64,000 nt of DNA from Thermogladius sp023256015 (GTDB taxonomy: Archaea > Thermoproteota > Thermoprotei_A > Sulfolobales > Desulfurococcaceae): contig NZ_CP151274.1 in NCBI RefSeq assembly GCF_051131135.1, forward strand, positions 496,001 through 560,000, read 5' to 3'. The notes beneath the pieces are model-generated. The model was not told the DNA's origin, did not search any database, and was given only the letters and a program-made list of their open reading frames with translations. Each line of letters opens with the position of its first letter. Positions within the stretch are counted from its first letter, which is position 1. The position numbers and the translations under genes were made by a program. This document shows positions 34,701-42,074 of this stretch, piece by piece.

Positions 34701-34872
34701 AGGCCTCGAGCTGGTGCCTGTAGAGCCTCTTACCCCCTATGTTTAGCCCGCTAAACTCGGGCACCAAGTCCGAGAACTTCGCATCCGCGTAGTCCGGGTT
34801 AGAGGCCTCTTCTACCTCGTAGTAGTAGTTGTAGCCCAACCTTTCGAGCAGAGCCCTTGTATCGACTCTCAT
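31759..34872 (-). CDS. Large superfamily 2 DNA/RNA helicase
   Basis: 1037 residues. RecA-like domain 1: Q-like RLYRHQLEAFEAL, motif I SGTGSGKT (71-78), motif II VIDEID near 195, motif III GATISN near 223. Domain 2: VIFTRGISQAEE, SQGIDIGE and motif VI QREGRKGR. About 500 C-terminal residues follow without recognised motifs; an isolated HEPESAGLID stretch is faintly like the C-terminal region of Hrq1/MrfA helicases. It could be a repair or RNA-processing helicase. ATG at 34872 has GGAG 8 nt upstream; the start 30 bases earlier lacks one. Confidence 0.8.
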   Translation of the reverse strand: MRVDTRALLERLGYNYYYEVEEASNPDYADAKFSDLVPEFSGLNIGGKRLYRHQLEAFEALKNGENVILISGTGSGKTEAWVLYVLDQARRGTPLKVIAVYPTLALANDQVKRIAKYSGLLKIGFTQLDSIRVKRLSAAGRRKLVEEMGKVKIVVTNPAFLLNDLKKFLITQSSALLHNFYKGLDLLVIDEIDFYSPRSLALLLAMLKILGYVSDKKPQVAVLGATISNPEDLGVFLEEVTGRKYRVIRGKPFRVENRTYIVLGKNLRERWERVRREVEKPELRGKIPEEVRVAMEKFDVFAERPYFYLQYLESLGLEVPPIHPDYIEILSGYLADDYVTIVFTRGISQAEEVLRDLKNRLGEGIPAATHHHLVPKERREEIEEKTRKGLIKLLISPRTLSQGIDIGEVARVVHLGLPDDVREYYQREGRKGRRSELGYSETVIIPTGRWDRELLANGFDALKEWLNLGAEKTIINPGNLYLHLFLGLSKLLSPWFKSELSELEKGALEKAGLLSSGKVSLDYLRRVYERINFYEYAPPYGIKRYLVKGDRELALEPIGHCDLVERFQPGCIDYGEEAIVVSLEKGRSTRHVARVVEKGFREIDFYQDDAFRLALEEYRYIKDGWGEKPNILRDILAGRISSYELCVVYVPSRGFGVYKKVPNRCIWTVRSEKPKSIRVGGETIVFYDRRNIYIPTPTGGEYRDFTYGYKFDVDPAENAELLRLALASLMIILRKRLGIAFETIMYDVVKVGETKYFNLHEPESAGLIDSIDWDTVRRAVEDYTFTPLDRILLSQIDELAYSTLVSYEFNWEVVRQEVLRVVDYIVAKKKLPLLVRGVRVKIPKPSKALKIGALYAFTEVSGEDSPRPVMIAGLSFFDGEDAYNVVESYPPIPYIKPPESLRSLEALIAEKVDYEDYKLVVESKDKTLEQLKRANLRTLVRVLENAEPGKLIDVREVSRPEWLRGLSLRDVLVETGLLTPGVSIESVSLSITRIFEKGKIYPETKNVIEAFLAEQSRSLYLSYLLLTSSEVENLGTG

Positions 34873-35060
34873 ACTCTGTACTCCTGACAACCAATTAATC
34901 AAATGGGGGAGGCCCTAATTTACCACTCCTACACTTGTTTCCAGCCGCCTCGCTCTACCCTGCTTACTCTACACGGGTCTGTTCAACTGGTATCTGCTTA
35001 GACTATGGGCTCTAGTTTAATAGATGACCCCAAGTCTTTATGTTTAGGTGACTTACGGGG

Positions 35061-35621
35061 ATGAGTGTTAGTCTACTCCAGCTGTTCCTGGAGTTCATGA
35101 AGATAGGGTTCTTCATGTTCGGCGGAGGGTACGGAGGGATAGCTTTAATGTATAAGGAGCTGGTGGAGATCAACAAGTGGGTCAGCGAGGACGAGTTCGT
35201 CAAAATACTAGGTATCGCAGAGAGCACCCCGGGTCCTATAGCGATCAACTCTGCCACTTACATAGGCTACAAGCTAGGGGGCGTACCGGGCTCGATGCTT
35301 GCCACTATGGGGGTGGTCACGCCCCCCTATCTGGTGATCCTAGTAATAGCGATGTTCCTTACACGCTACATGTACACAGAGGCGGCTAGGATTGTGTTCA
35401 GGGGCATAAACTCCGCCGTGGTAGCGCTCATACTCTACGCGCTAATAACCGTCGGCAGGAGCGTCCTCGTCGTCGAGCGGCCTCCCTTTATCGACGTGAT
35501 CTCGGCGGTCATATTCGTGATAGCCTTCGCACTACTGTACTTGGCGAGACTGCATCCGATATACGTGATCCTCGCCTCGGCAGGGTTGAGTATACTCGTC
35601 AGACTAGTACTCGGGTTGTAA
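35061..35621 (+). CDS. Chromate transporter family (CHR), single-domain
   Basis: 186 residues, five to six membrane helices. Family motifs FGGGYGGIALMY (about 21-32) and ESTPGPIAINSATYIGYK (about 54-71) are present. This is a half-size protein; short-chain CHR genes usually occur as tandem pairs, but no partner is seen here, so it may act as a homodimer. Substrate could be chromate or another oxyanion. It converges with the cation-efflux gene. Confidence 0.87.
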   Translation: MSVSLLQLFLEFMKIGFFMFGGGYGGIALMYKELVEINKWVSEDEFVKILGIAESTPGPIAINSATYIGYKLGGVPGSMLATMGVVTPPYLVILVIAMFLTRYMYTEAARIVFRGINSAVVALILYALITVGRSVLVVERPPFIDVISAVIFVIAFALLYLARLHPIYVILASAGLSILVRLVLGL

Positions 35622-35629
35622 ACCGGGAT

Positions 35630-36523
35630 TTAGTCGGCATGGTTTTTGAGTCTTTTAGCACTAGCCGGCTCTACGTGTACTGTCGCCTCATACCCGAGCT
35701 CTTTCCTTAAAACTTCTTCTATTAAAGTAGCTATCTCGTGCGCCTCCGAGAGAGACATGTCGTCTGGTAAGTGCACGTGGAGGGTCACCTCTGTGTGTTC
35801 GCCGTACTTGTGTACGTGTATGTGGTGTACGCTCTGGACTTTCGGGCTCACCTTCTTGACCACACTTACTATCTCCTCTACTTCTTCCCTCGATGGGGCT
35901 CTACCAAGTAAGACGCTGGAGGCGTCGAGGACGATCTTGCCCCCTGTCACCACTATGAAGGCCGAGACTACCAACCCCATTACGCCGTCGACCCACCAGT
36001 ACGTGCCACCGGCTGTCAATATAGCGAGAGCTAGTAGACCAGTCGCTATTGCGTCGCTCCTGTGGTGCCACGCATCACCCCTTATAGACTCAGAGTTAAA
36101 CTTTTCCCCCAGCCTGAAAGCCCACATGGCCAGGACTTCCTTGATAACGGCGGAGACCAGTAGAACCAAGACTAGTGTGAGCGAGTATACTAGTGTCTCT
36201 CTAGAGACGAGCTTGTTGTAGCTCGATACAGCGAACTCGTAGCCCACCACACAGAGCAGTACACCTATTATGATGGCGGCCACCTCCTCAGCTCTCCCAT
36301 GGCCGAAGGGGTGTTCCTCGTCCGGCTTTATGTATGCTACCCTGAAACCCACGACTACGACCACAGAGGTCAAGCTGTCGGAGAGCGTGTGAACAGAGTC
36401 CGCTATTACCGCGATCGAGTTGAAAAGTACACCATAGTAGTATTTAACCACGAAGAGAACAGTGTTCACTACAATTGAGACTACGCCCTCTAGGTATCCT
36501 GCTCTCTTGCGGTCTATCCTCAT
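35630..36523 (-). CDS. Cation diffusion facilitator (metal efflux) transporter
   Basis: 297 residues with six membrane helices and a cytoplasmic C-terminal domain. The metal-site motifs are DSVHTLSD (about 42-49) in helix 2 and HPFGHGRAEE after helix 3, with a second site DAWHHRSDA near 150. The C-terminal domain has VHHIHVHKYGEHTEV and a His-rich pattern. Probable Zn/Fe/Mn exporter. Its promoter carries a perfect inverted repeat just downstream of TATA. Confidence 0.93.
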   Translation of the reverse strand: MRIDRKRAGYLEGVVSIVVNTVLFVVKYYYGVLFNSIAVIADSVHTLSDSLTSVVVVVGFRVAYIKPDEEHPFGHGRAEEVAAIIIGVLLCVVGYEFAVSSYNKLVSRETLVYSLTLVLVLLVSAVIKEVLAMWAFRLGEKFNSESIRGDAWHHRSDAIATGLLALAILTAGGTYWWVDGVMGLVVSAFIVVTGGKIVLDASSVLLGRAPSREEVEEIVSVVKKVSPKVQSVHHIHVHKYGEHTEVTLHVHLPDDMSLSEAHEIATLIEEVLRKELGYEATVHVEPASAKRLKNHAD

Positions 36524-36542
36524 TTAAACACCGTCTCTATCA

Positions 36543-36569
36543 AACCTCTAACGCAGAGGTTCTAAAATA
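36543..36569 (-). promoter_or_regulatory. TATA box and 19-bp perfect inverted repeat (operator-like) of the cation-efflux gene
   Basis: The minus strand has TATTTTAG (36562-36569) followed directly by AACCTCT-GCGTT-AGAGGTT (36543-36561): two 7-bp arms around 5 bp. With a start predicted near 36541, the repeat fills the space between TATA and start, where an archaeal repressor would block initiation. The ATG at 36523 has GGTG about 6-7 nt upstream. Confidence 0.6.
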
Positions 36570-37115
36570 CGTCACTAGCCTAAAGGCGCGAAATCCCCTC
36601 CCATTACATCGAGAGACCCAAACCCGCACGGCACCAGTACTAGGAGGTATAGTGATCTTTATTCTCCGGCTCATTTATCCGGGGTACCTCGATAGGCGGG
36701 CCTACCGGCGCTTTGGGGAGGAGGTTTTGGCCTAGTAAGTCTTGCCGGTTATGACGAGAGGTTACGAGAGACACCTCGACCACCAGGATTAAGGGCGACC
36801 GAGGACCCGATTCTTTTATATTGAAGCTTGCTCTACTTCGTGGGAGTAGGGGGAGTGTATAGACCCGATTCCGGTTAGGTCGTTGGGGTTCAAGCAAGGT
36901 ATTGGAAACACCGGTAACCCTTGGACAGGCCTACTACGAGTTCCAACACTTATAGTCGAAGCTATGAACCAGGGGTCTTGTGCTCTAAGATGAACCGAAA
37001 AGGTCGGAGAAGCGGGGGTCTATCTTCTAAATTGTCTACGGAGATAACACTAGGAACACGTCAAAAGCAAACCACGGTAGAACCTATTTGACGACGTATG
37101 GTACCGTCTCGTGAA
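36570..37115. other. Non-coding stretch, possible structured RNA
   Basis: About 550 bp with no convincing gene; the two longest frames (85 and 86 codons) lack any family pattern. G+C is near that of genes, not the AT-rich composition of ordinary spacers. A TATA box (36814-36821, TTTTATAT) is readable on both strands; on the plus strand it predicts a transcript from about 36843. Short helices such as CTACTTC/GGAGTAG (36834-36849) and a repeated GACCCGATT (36804-36812 and 36861-36869) can be seen. I found no RNase P, SRP or 5S signature. Confidence 0.4.
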
Positions 37116-37199
37116 CGCCGGGGGCGGGATTCGAACCCGCGCGGGCGCGAGCCCACTGGCTCTCAAGGCCAGCCCCTTAGGCCGCTCGGGCACCCCGGC
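37116..37199 (-). tRNA. tRNA-Ser (anticodon TGA)
   Basis: 84-nt class II tRNA: acceptor GCCGGGG/CCCCGGC, discriminator G as usual for serine, anticodon stem CTGGC/GCCAG with loop CTTGAGA, a long GC-rich variable arm, and T-loop TTCGAAT. No intron. A TATA box (TTTAAA, 37229-37234) lies about 30 nt upstream. Confidence 0.95.
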
Positions 37200-37240
37200 T
37201 CTACATATCTCTATCCTTTTTCAAGGTCTTTAAACCGTGC

Positions 37241-37873
37241 TCACTGCTTCAAAATGAAACCGAGCCGTAGGGCCTCGAGAACTCTCTTAAAGGGGCCTTT
37301 CAGTAGTTCCGAGGCATACATTGTGATAAGACCTGCCGCAAACCCCCCTAAGACGTCAGATGTCCAGTGGACACCCAGGAGTATCCTTGATAGGCAGACT
37401 GCGAGGGCCCAGGTGTATATAGCCAGGCTCCACGCGCTACTCGATCTCCTACCTGCGTACAGCGCTAGCGCTACTGCTCTCGTGGCGTGACCGGACGGGT
37501 AACTGTAGTATTCCAAGGACATCAACGCCGACGCTGGTTGAAGAAGGCCGCTCAAGCCCGGCCGCGGTACTCTGAAAACCAGCTTGAAGGCCGCGTCGAA
37601 CAAGACGGATAACACCAGTAGAACCGCCACGTCGTAAGTATGCTCTCTAAGCCCCCTTGAGCGGACAAGGTCTACAACAGCCATTACGACCCAGACTACG
37701 CCGAGGAAAACCACGCTCGCCGTACTCGAGATCCCTATAACCACGACGTTGTCAAACCTTAGTTGCTCGTAAACATAGTAGTCCAGACCCCTCAGGAGCC
37801 CTGACAAGACTGCTGCGGACAATGCCCCGAAGAGCGCTAGCGAGTAGGCTAGTTTGAGCCAAGTCTTCACCAT
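37241..37873 (-). CDS. PAP2-family membrane phosphatase
   Basis: 210 residues, six predicted membrane helices. The three phosphatase motifs are KLVFRVPRP, YPSGHATR and SRILLGVHWTSDV (His as nucleophile in the last). Likely dephosphorylates an isoprenoid or lipid pyrophosphate. ATG at 37873 gives the family-like start; the longer frame runs into the RuBisCO gene and is rejected. A T-rich TATA-like element lies near 37930. Confidence 0.88.
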   Translation of the reverse strand: MVKTWLKLAYSLALFGALSAAVLSGLLRGLDYYVYEQLRFDNVVVIGISSTASVVFLGVVWVVMAVVDLVRSRGLREHTYDVAVLLVLSVLFDAAFKLVFRVPRPGLSGLLQPASALMSLEYYSYPSGHATRAVALALYAGRRSSSAWSLAIYTWALAVCLSRILLGVHWTSDVLGGFAAGLITMYASELLKGPFKRVLEALRLGFILKQ

Positions 37874-37971
37874 AACCAACACCAACCCCTTTGCTGTAAT
37901 AACCCTTGTAGTTAAGCATGCCTGGGTAAGGTAAAAAAGAGTATGTGACCTACGGAGGCTAGAAGTGCGGG

Positions 37972-39306
37972 CTATATAGGCTTGGCGAAGCCCCACTTCT
38001 CCAAGGCTCTCGCGAGTTCCTTATGGTCCTTCGCGTACTCGTCTAGGGGTATCCCCTTTATTATAGCGTCGAGAGCCTGCCTAACTGCTGTAGCTCCCGC
38101 TCTGGGGCCGTCTGGGTGGCCTATTGTACCTCCACCTATCTGCATGACGAGGTCCGTCCCAAGGGCTTCGACCACTATTGGTAGATTGCCGGGGTGTAGG
38201 CCGCCAGACGACACGGGCATCATTGGCTTGATGTGGTACATCTTCTGAGGTAGGTGGAAGTCGTCGTCGGGGTCGGGCTGGTATTCCTCCGCCCTGAGCA
38301 TCTTGGCTATCCTGACCACGTCTAACTTGGCGCCCTCGAGCTTGCCCGCGCCTGCCGTACCTATGTGTAGCTGGTCCATCCCCAAGATCCTGTACAGCTT
38401 AGCGAGCACGAACATCGAGATACCGTGGTAGGGGTTCCTCGTAATAGCAGCGTGCATCGCTCTGTGAGCGTGTATCGCTAGCTTGTACTCCTCCGCGAGG
38501 TCTCTAATGTAAGTCAGGGCCGACCAGCCCGTGATGACGACGTCGACCATTATGTAGGGGTTGCCGTAGTCTGCCACCAGCTTAAGCCTCTTCTCCATCT
38601 CTCTTACGTCTGCAGTTATGTTGGCGAACCAAGCCTTCCTCTCACCAGTCTCTTTTTCCACTTTGTCGATGATCTTCATGATCGACTTTGCCCTGGCCTC
38701 GAACCGGCAGAAGCTAGGGCTGGCCAGGTTCTCGTCGTCTTTTATGTAGTCCATTCCTCCCATTAGAAGCTCGAGCGCTAGCTTTTCGACCTCCTCTGGA
38801 GTATAGCCCACTTTGGGCTTAGGCACAGTCCCCACAATGGGTCTGTCGTGGACTTCAAATATCTCTCTTACCCCTTTAACGCCCTTGAAGGGGCCTTTGA
38901 AGTACTGGAGGAACTGCTTCGGCAGGTAAATATCTTCTACTCTTAGACCCTCAACTCTCCTCATGCCGAATATGTTGCCAGCTATACTAGCCAGGAATAC
39001 CGGCATGTTCCCCTCTTCGAACAGCTCGACGGGGTAGGCTACTCTAACAATGTAAGACCCGTCCTTCAAGTCCTTGAAGTAGTAGGCCCTACCACTTAAC
39101 CTCTTAACCCTCGAGACGTCGTACCAGCTGAACAGCGTGGTCCAAGTGCCAGTGCTACTCTCTGCCGCTACCCCGCCGGCCGCGTCCTCTACAGTGAACC
39201 CGGGGGCCGGCTTGACTCTGAACGTGACTATCACATGAGTATCAGGGTCTGGCTGGTAGGTTTTGTCGACGTACTCGGGGTATGGTTCAAAACCCTCCTT
39301 AGGCAA
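37972..39306 (-). CDS. rbcL: Ribulose-bisphosphate carboxylase large chain, archaeal type III
   Basis: 444 residues. Active-site features: GTVPKPK with Lys163/Lys165, the carbamylated lysine in YIKDDE (Lys189, with Asp191 and Glu192), and HAHRAMH (279-285). Length and sequence fit type III, which works in AMP salvage: AMP phosphorylase and ribose-1,5-bisphosphate isomerase make RuBP, and RuBisCO yields 3-phosphoglycerate. Neither partner gene is in the window. No small subunit or activase is present. Confidence 0.96.
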   Translation of the reverse strand: MPKEGFEPYPEYVDKTYQPDPDTHVIVTFRVKPAPGFTVEDAAGGVAAESSTGTWTTLFSWYDVSRVKRLSGRAYYFKDLKDGSYIVRVAYPVELFEEGNMPVFLASIAGNIFGMRRVEGLRVEDIYLPKQFLQYFKGPFKGVKGVREIFEVHDRPIVGTVPKPKVGYTPEEVEKLALELLMGGMDYIKDDENLASPSFCRFEARAKSIMKIIDKVEKETGERKAWFANITADVREMEKRLKLVADYGNPYIMVDVVITGWSALTYIRDLAEEYKLAIHAHRAMHAAITRNPYHGISMFVLAKLYRILGMDQLHIGTAGAGKLEGAKLDVVRIAKMLRAEEYQPDPDDDFHLPQKMYHIKPMMPVSSGGLHPGNLPIVVEALGTDLVMQIGGGTIGHPDGPRAGATAVRQALDAIIKGIPLDEYAKDHKELARALEKWGFAKPI

Positions 39307-39394
39307 TACGATCCCTCACTCAAAGAATATTTTGGGTTAATTCACGATTAAATCTCCGACCTTGGGGAGACCAATAAGTTTGAGGGTGCCCAAA

Positions 39395-39865
39395 TTGGTT
39401 GAGGAAAAAATTGTATACGAGGACCCGGAGGGGAGGTTCTACTACCTGGAACACACGGGTGACATATACGTTAAGGCGGTGGGGAGCGACATACTGGAGC
39501 TTCTCGAGAACGCGGGGCTAGCGCTCTTCGAGAGCATGGTGGACACTAAGAGCGTTAGACCGGTATTGGAGAGAAGTGTTAGCGCCGAAGGGTTCGACCT
39601 TGAGAACTTGCTGTACAGGTGGCTCGAGGCCCTCCTTACAGTGTACTACTCTGAGAGGATTATGTGTGGAGACCTCGAGGTACACAAGTTAGAGATTGAG
39701 AGGAGGGGCAACGAGCTCAACTACAGAGTTGGCGGTAGGTGCGTTGGGGAAGTCTTCGACCCCTCGCTACACGAGGCCCGTGTAGAGGTCAAGGCCGTCA
39801 CGTACAGTCTGATGAGGATCTTGAAAGACGACAAATGGACCGCTTACTTCGTTCTCGACATCTAG
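39395..39865 (+). CDS. Archease
   Basis: Accessory protein that speeds RtcB, the tRNA-splicing ligase. About 156 residues; YYLEHTGDIYVKAVG with the metal-site HTGD is diagnostic, together with FDLENLLYRWLEALL and the C-terminal EVKAVTYSLMRI. The start is uncertain: TTG at 39395 has GGGTG about 6 nt upstream and fits a TATA box near 39344-39353; TTG at 39362 would add 11 residues. Divergent from rbcL and overlapping the archaemetzincin stop by 4 bp. Confidence 0.9.
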   Translation: MVEEKIVYEDPEGRFYYLEHTGDIYVKAVGSDILELLENAGLALFESMVDTKSVRPVLERSVSAEGFDLENLLYRWLEALLTVYYSERIMCGDLEVHKLEIERRGNELNYRVGGRCVGEVFDPSLHEARVEVKAVTYSLMRILKDDKWTAYFVLDI

Positions 39866-40425
39866 GTTAAAACTAGCTTTTTAAGAGTAAGCGAGCACTC
39901 GTCGCAGAAGAACCTCTCCTTGGAGTCGACATCGACTATACTGTTACTGAAGCTCATTACACACCTCTTATTGTGGCAGTGGGGTAGGCCGAGTAGGTGT
40001 CCCAACTCGTGCACCACCTCCTTCGCTACCCGCTCTACGTAGAGGTCGAACTTAGCCGACCTTCCGTAGAACTCCTCTCTCAGCCTCTTAGTGAAGACTA
40101 CTCCCGTCCTCTTGCGAGGCTCCGCGAGTCCGAACACAAAGTTTAAGCCAGGCTCGTAACCGTCGATCATTCCCACCCCGACGAAATAACCCCCTTCGTC
40201 TAGACTCGAGACCCCCCTGTACAAGTCCTCAACTATACAACCAACCCGGTACTGCATCCTGTCCCAGTCGTAGCACTTCAAACTCGGCTTGAGGACCTCC
40301 GGCCAACTGTATATCTCCAGGTCCACACCAGCCCTGTTGTAACTCTCGCGAACCATGCCAATTATGGTGTCGAGGTATTCGACGATGCCTGCTTGAGTTA
40401 AAGGGATAATGTAGAGCTTGGGCAA
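39862..40425 (-). CDS. amzA: Archaemetzincin-type zinc metalloprotease
   Basis: Predicted aminopeptidase or endopeptidase. The zinc site HELGHLLGLPH lies at residues 139-149 (His139, His143, His149; Glu140 catalytic), followed by the family-specific C150, C155-V-M157 and FCDEC (Cys174, Cys177) that bind a second zinc. 187 residues as usual. TTG at 40425 follows GGTGG by 4 nt. Biological substrates are unknown. Confidence 0.93.
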   Translation of the reverse strand: MPKLYIIPLTQAGIVEYLDTIIGMVRESYNRAGVDLEIYSWPEVLKPSLKCYDWDRMQYRVGCIVEDLYRGVSSLDEGGYFVGVGMIDGYEPGLNFVFGLAEPRKRTGVVFTKRLREEFYGRSAKFDLYVERVAKEVVHELGHLLGLPHCHNKRCVMSFSNSIVDVDSKERFFCDECSLTLKKLVLT

Positions 40426-40447
40426 TCAACCACCCTAGGAGTTGGAA

Positions 40448-40520
40448 TGCCGCCGCGGGGACTTGAACCCCGGACATCCCGGTCTTCAGCCGGGCGCTCT
40501 CCCAGCTGAGCTACGGCGGC
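40448..40520 (-). tRNA. tRNA-Phe (anticodon GAA)
   Basis: 73 nt: acceptor GCCGCCG/CGGCGGC, D arm GCTC...GAGC, anticodon stem CCCGG/CCGGG with loop CTGAAGA, T-loop TTCAAGT, discriminator A. No intron. TATA-like ATTAAAAT at about 40550-40558. Confidence 0.95.
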
Positions 40521-40613
40521 CTCTGCATATTCTGAATCTCGCATGGGGGATTTTAATACTTTAACCGCACATAAATAGATTTGCACAGCTTTCTGGTTGC
40601 GTGGGGTAAGACC

Positions 40614-41318
40614 TTGATCGCGGCCATATTGGCGGGCGGTTTCGGGAAGAGATTGAGACCCTTCACAGAAGACGTCCCCAAACCCCTAGTCCAAGTAGCG
40701 GGGGAGGCCATCATAGACTGGCAGATCAAGTGGTTGAAGAAGCATGGAGTTAGGGAGCTCGTGATACTTGCCGGCTACAAGAAGGAGAGGCTCATCGAAC
40801 ACCTGGGTAGCGGGGGTAGGCATGGCGTCAAGATAACCTACGTTATCGAGGACGAGCCGCTAGGCACAGGCGGGGCTATAAAGAACGCCGAGCATGTCTT
40901 GTCTAAAAACGACGTCTTCATAGTGGTAAACGGGGATATACTCACAAACCTAGACCCCAAGAAGCTCGTAGTTAAACTTGAGGAAGACAGGAAACTTCTC
41001 GGAGTCATCGCGTCGATACCGTTGCCCAGCCCCTACGGAGTGTTGAAGATTGAGGGTGATAGGGTGGTGGGTTTCGTGGAGAAGCCTATTATATCCGACT
41101 ACTGGATTAACGCCGGCATCTACGCGTTGAGACCCGAGAGTTTAAGGTACTTCCCCGAGAAGGGTGATCTAGAGAAAACCGCGTTCCCCAAGATGGCTGA
41201 GGAGGGCGTTCTAGGGGTTGTAAGGTATGACAACGTGTTTTGGAGGGCTATAGACACGCACAAGGACTTGGAGGAGGCTTCTAACCTCATCTCAAACGTC
41301 CTTAAAGGCGAGCTATGA
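40614..41318 (+). CDS. Sugar-phosphate nucleotidyltransferase (single domain)
   Basis: 234 residues: LAGGFGKRLRPFTEDVPKPL (about 6-25), the metal-binding VVNGDILTN near 105, and FVEKP/WINAGIY motifs. It resembles mannose- or glucose-1-phosphate guanylyl/thymidylyltransferases, without the hexapeptide domain of the relative at 4.9-6.1 kb. TTG at 40614 is chosen: a TATA box CATAAATA (40570-40577) predicts a start near 40600, after the upstream TTG at 40581, and GGGGT precedes 40614. Confidence 0.88.
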   Translation: MIAAILAGGFGKRLRPFTEDVPKPLVQVAGEAIIDWQIKWLKKHGVRELVILAGYKKERLIEHLGSGGRHGVKITYVIEDEPLGTGGAIKNAEHVLSKNDVFIVVNGDILTNLDPKKLVVKLEEDRKLLGVIASIPLPSPYGVLKIEGDRVVGFVEKPIISDYWINAGIYALRPESLRYFPEKGDLEKTAFPKMAEEGVLGVVRYDNVFWRAIDTHKDLEEASNLISNVLKGEL

Positions 41319-41493
41319 TCAGCATTTCCGGCTCACATCACAGTTCATGAGACCCTCTTCTCATCATCCAGCACTTCTTAATTACAGTAGTCGTTTAAAA
41401 CAGTTTGCTACCGCACACCGCTAATCCTTCTCTCGGGGAGTCTTGCTAAAAAACTTATTACAATGAGACACCTTACCACATCTTGGTGTAATT

Positions 41494-41862
41494 GTGTTAC
41501 ACCAGTACATAAAGGAAAAGACCAAAGAGTTCTCGGAAAGCGAAAAAGAAGAACGATATAAGTATTTGGGTAAAGAGGTCATAGATGTGGGTGACCCCGG
41601 TCTAGACAGCATACCAGAGTTCTACGGTATTGCCAACGCGATCTGGAGGGACTGGAACGAGGGGAAGATACCGACTAAGACCGCTATTGGGAGACTGCTA
41701 CTTCTCAAGTTACTAACGAATAAGAACAAGAACCACAAGATAAAGAATATACCAGAGGAGGAGCTTGAGGAGGTCAGAAGCTTCATAGACTACGTCATAA
41801 AGGTGATAAGAACCGGGAGCATAAAACGCGGCGAGCCCGAGGAGGAGAGGTCTCCATCTTAG
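41494..41862 (+). CDS. Hypothetical protein, highly charged and soluble
   Basis: 122 residues, rich in Lys and Glu. Not recognised. N-terminal helix KEKTKEFSESEKEERYKYLG, a central GIANAIWRDWNEGKIP, and a predicted helical C terminus ending in a disordered EEERSPS tail. GTG at 41494 has GGTG about 6 nt upstream and a TATA-like AAAAACTTATT (41448-41458) fits. A T6 run follows at 41894. Codon pattern supports a real gene. Confidence 0.6.
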   Translation: MLHQYIKEKTKEFSESEKEERYKYLGKEVIDVGDPGLDSIPEFYGIANAIWRDWNEGKIPTKTAIGRLLLLKLLTNKNKNHKIKNIPEEELEEVRSFIDYVIKVIRTGSIKRGEPEEERSPS

Positions 41863-41893
41863 CTGTACTACAGTCTTTCCCACGATAATTACC

Positions 41894-41899
41894 TTTTTT
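41894..41899 (+). terminator. T-run terminator after the hypothetical gene
   Basis: Six Ts 32 bp after the stop, in the context ACCTTTTTTACT, before the promoter of tRNA-Gly. Archaeal polymerase stops at such T tracts without a hairpin. Confidence 0.4.
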
Positions 41900-41935
41900 A
41901 CTATTCCACGTTACGCGTAGACCTGGGCTTATAGG

Positions 41936-41944
41936 TTTATAAAA
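41936..41944 (+). promoter_or_regulatory. TATA box of tRNA-Gly
   Basis: TTTATAAAA, 29 nt before the first base of the tRNA; predicts a start about 8 nt upstream of it. Confidence 0.6.
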
Positions 41945-41972
41945 CGATGCAGTTTAGATGATATTCTTGGAC

Positions 41973-42048
41973 GCGGCGGTCGTCTAGCCTGGAATAGGAC
42001 GCCGGCCCCCCAAGCCGGAGATCCCGGGTTCAAATCCCGGCCGCCGCA
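41973..42048 (+). tRNA. tRNA-Gly (anticodon CCC), with C33
   Basis: 76 nt: acceptor GCGGCGG/CCGCCGC, anticodon stem CCGGC/GCCGG, loop CCCCCAA, T stem CCGGG-type with loop TTCAAAT, discriminator A. The anticodon by position is CCC. Position 33, nearly always U, is C here. The rest of the cloverleaf is normal, and CCA is not encoded. Confidence 0.93.
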
Positions 42049-42074
42049 TCGGCTCAAACACGTCCTCCCTAACC

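Noticed and set aside
36475..36897. Two short frames (86 codons plus strand, 85 codons minus strand) in the spacer after the cation-efflux gene
   Set aside because: The first begins inside the efflux gene; neither has a ribosome site, conserved pattern or codon use like real genes nearby.
36838..37090. RNase P RNA, SRP RNA or 5S rRNA in the non-coding stretch
   Set aside because: None of the conserved core sequences of these RNAs could be found on either strand, so no identity is assigned.
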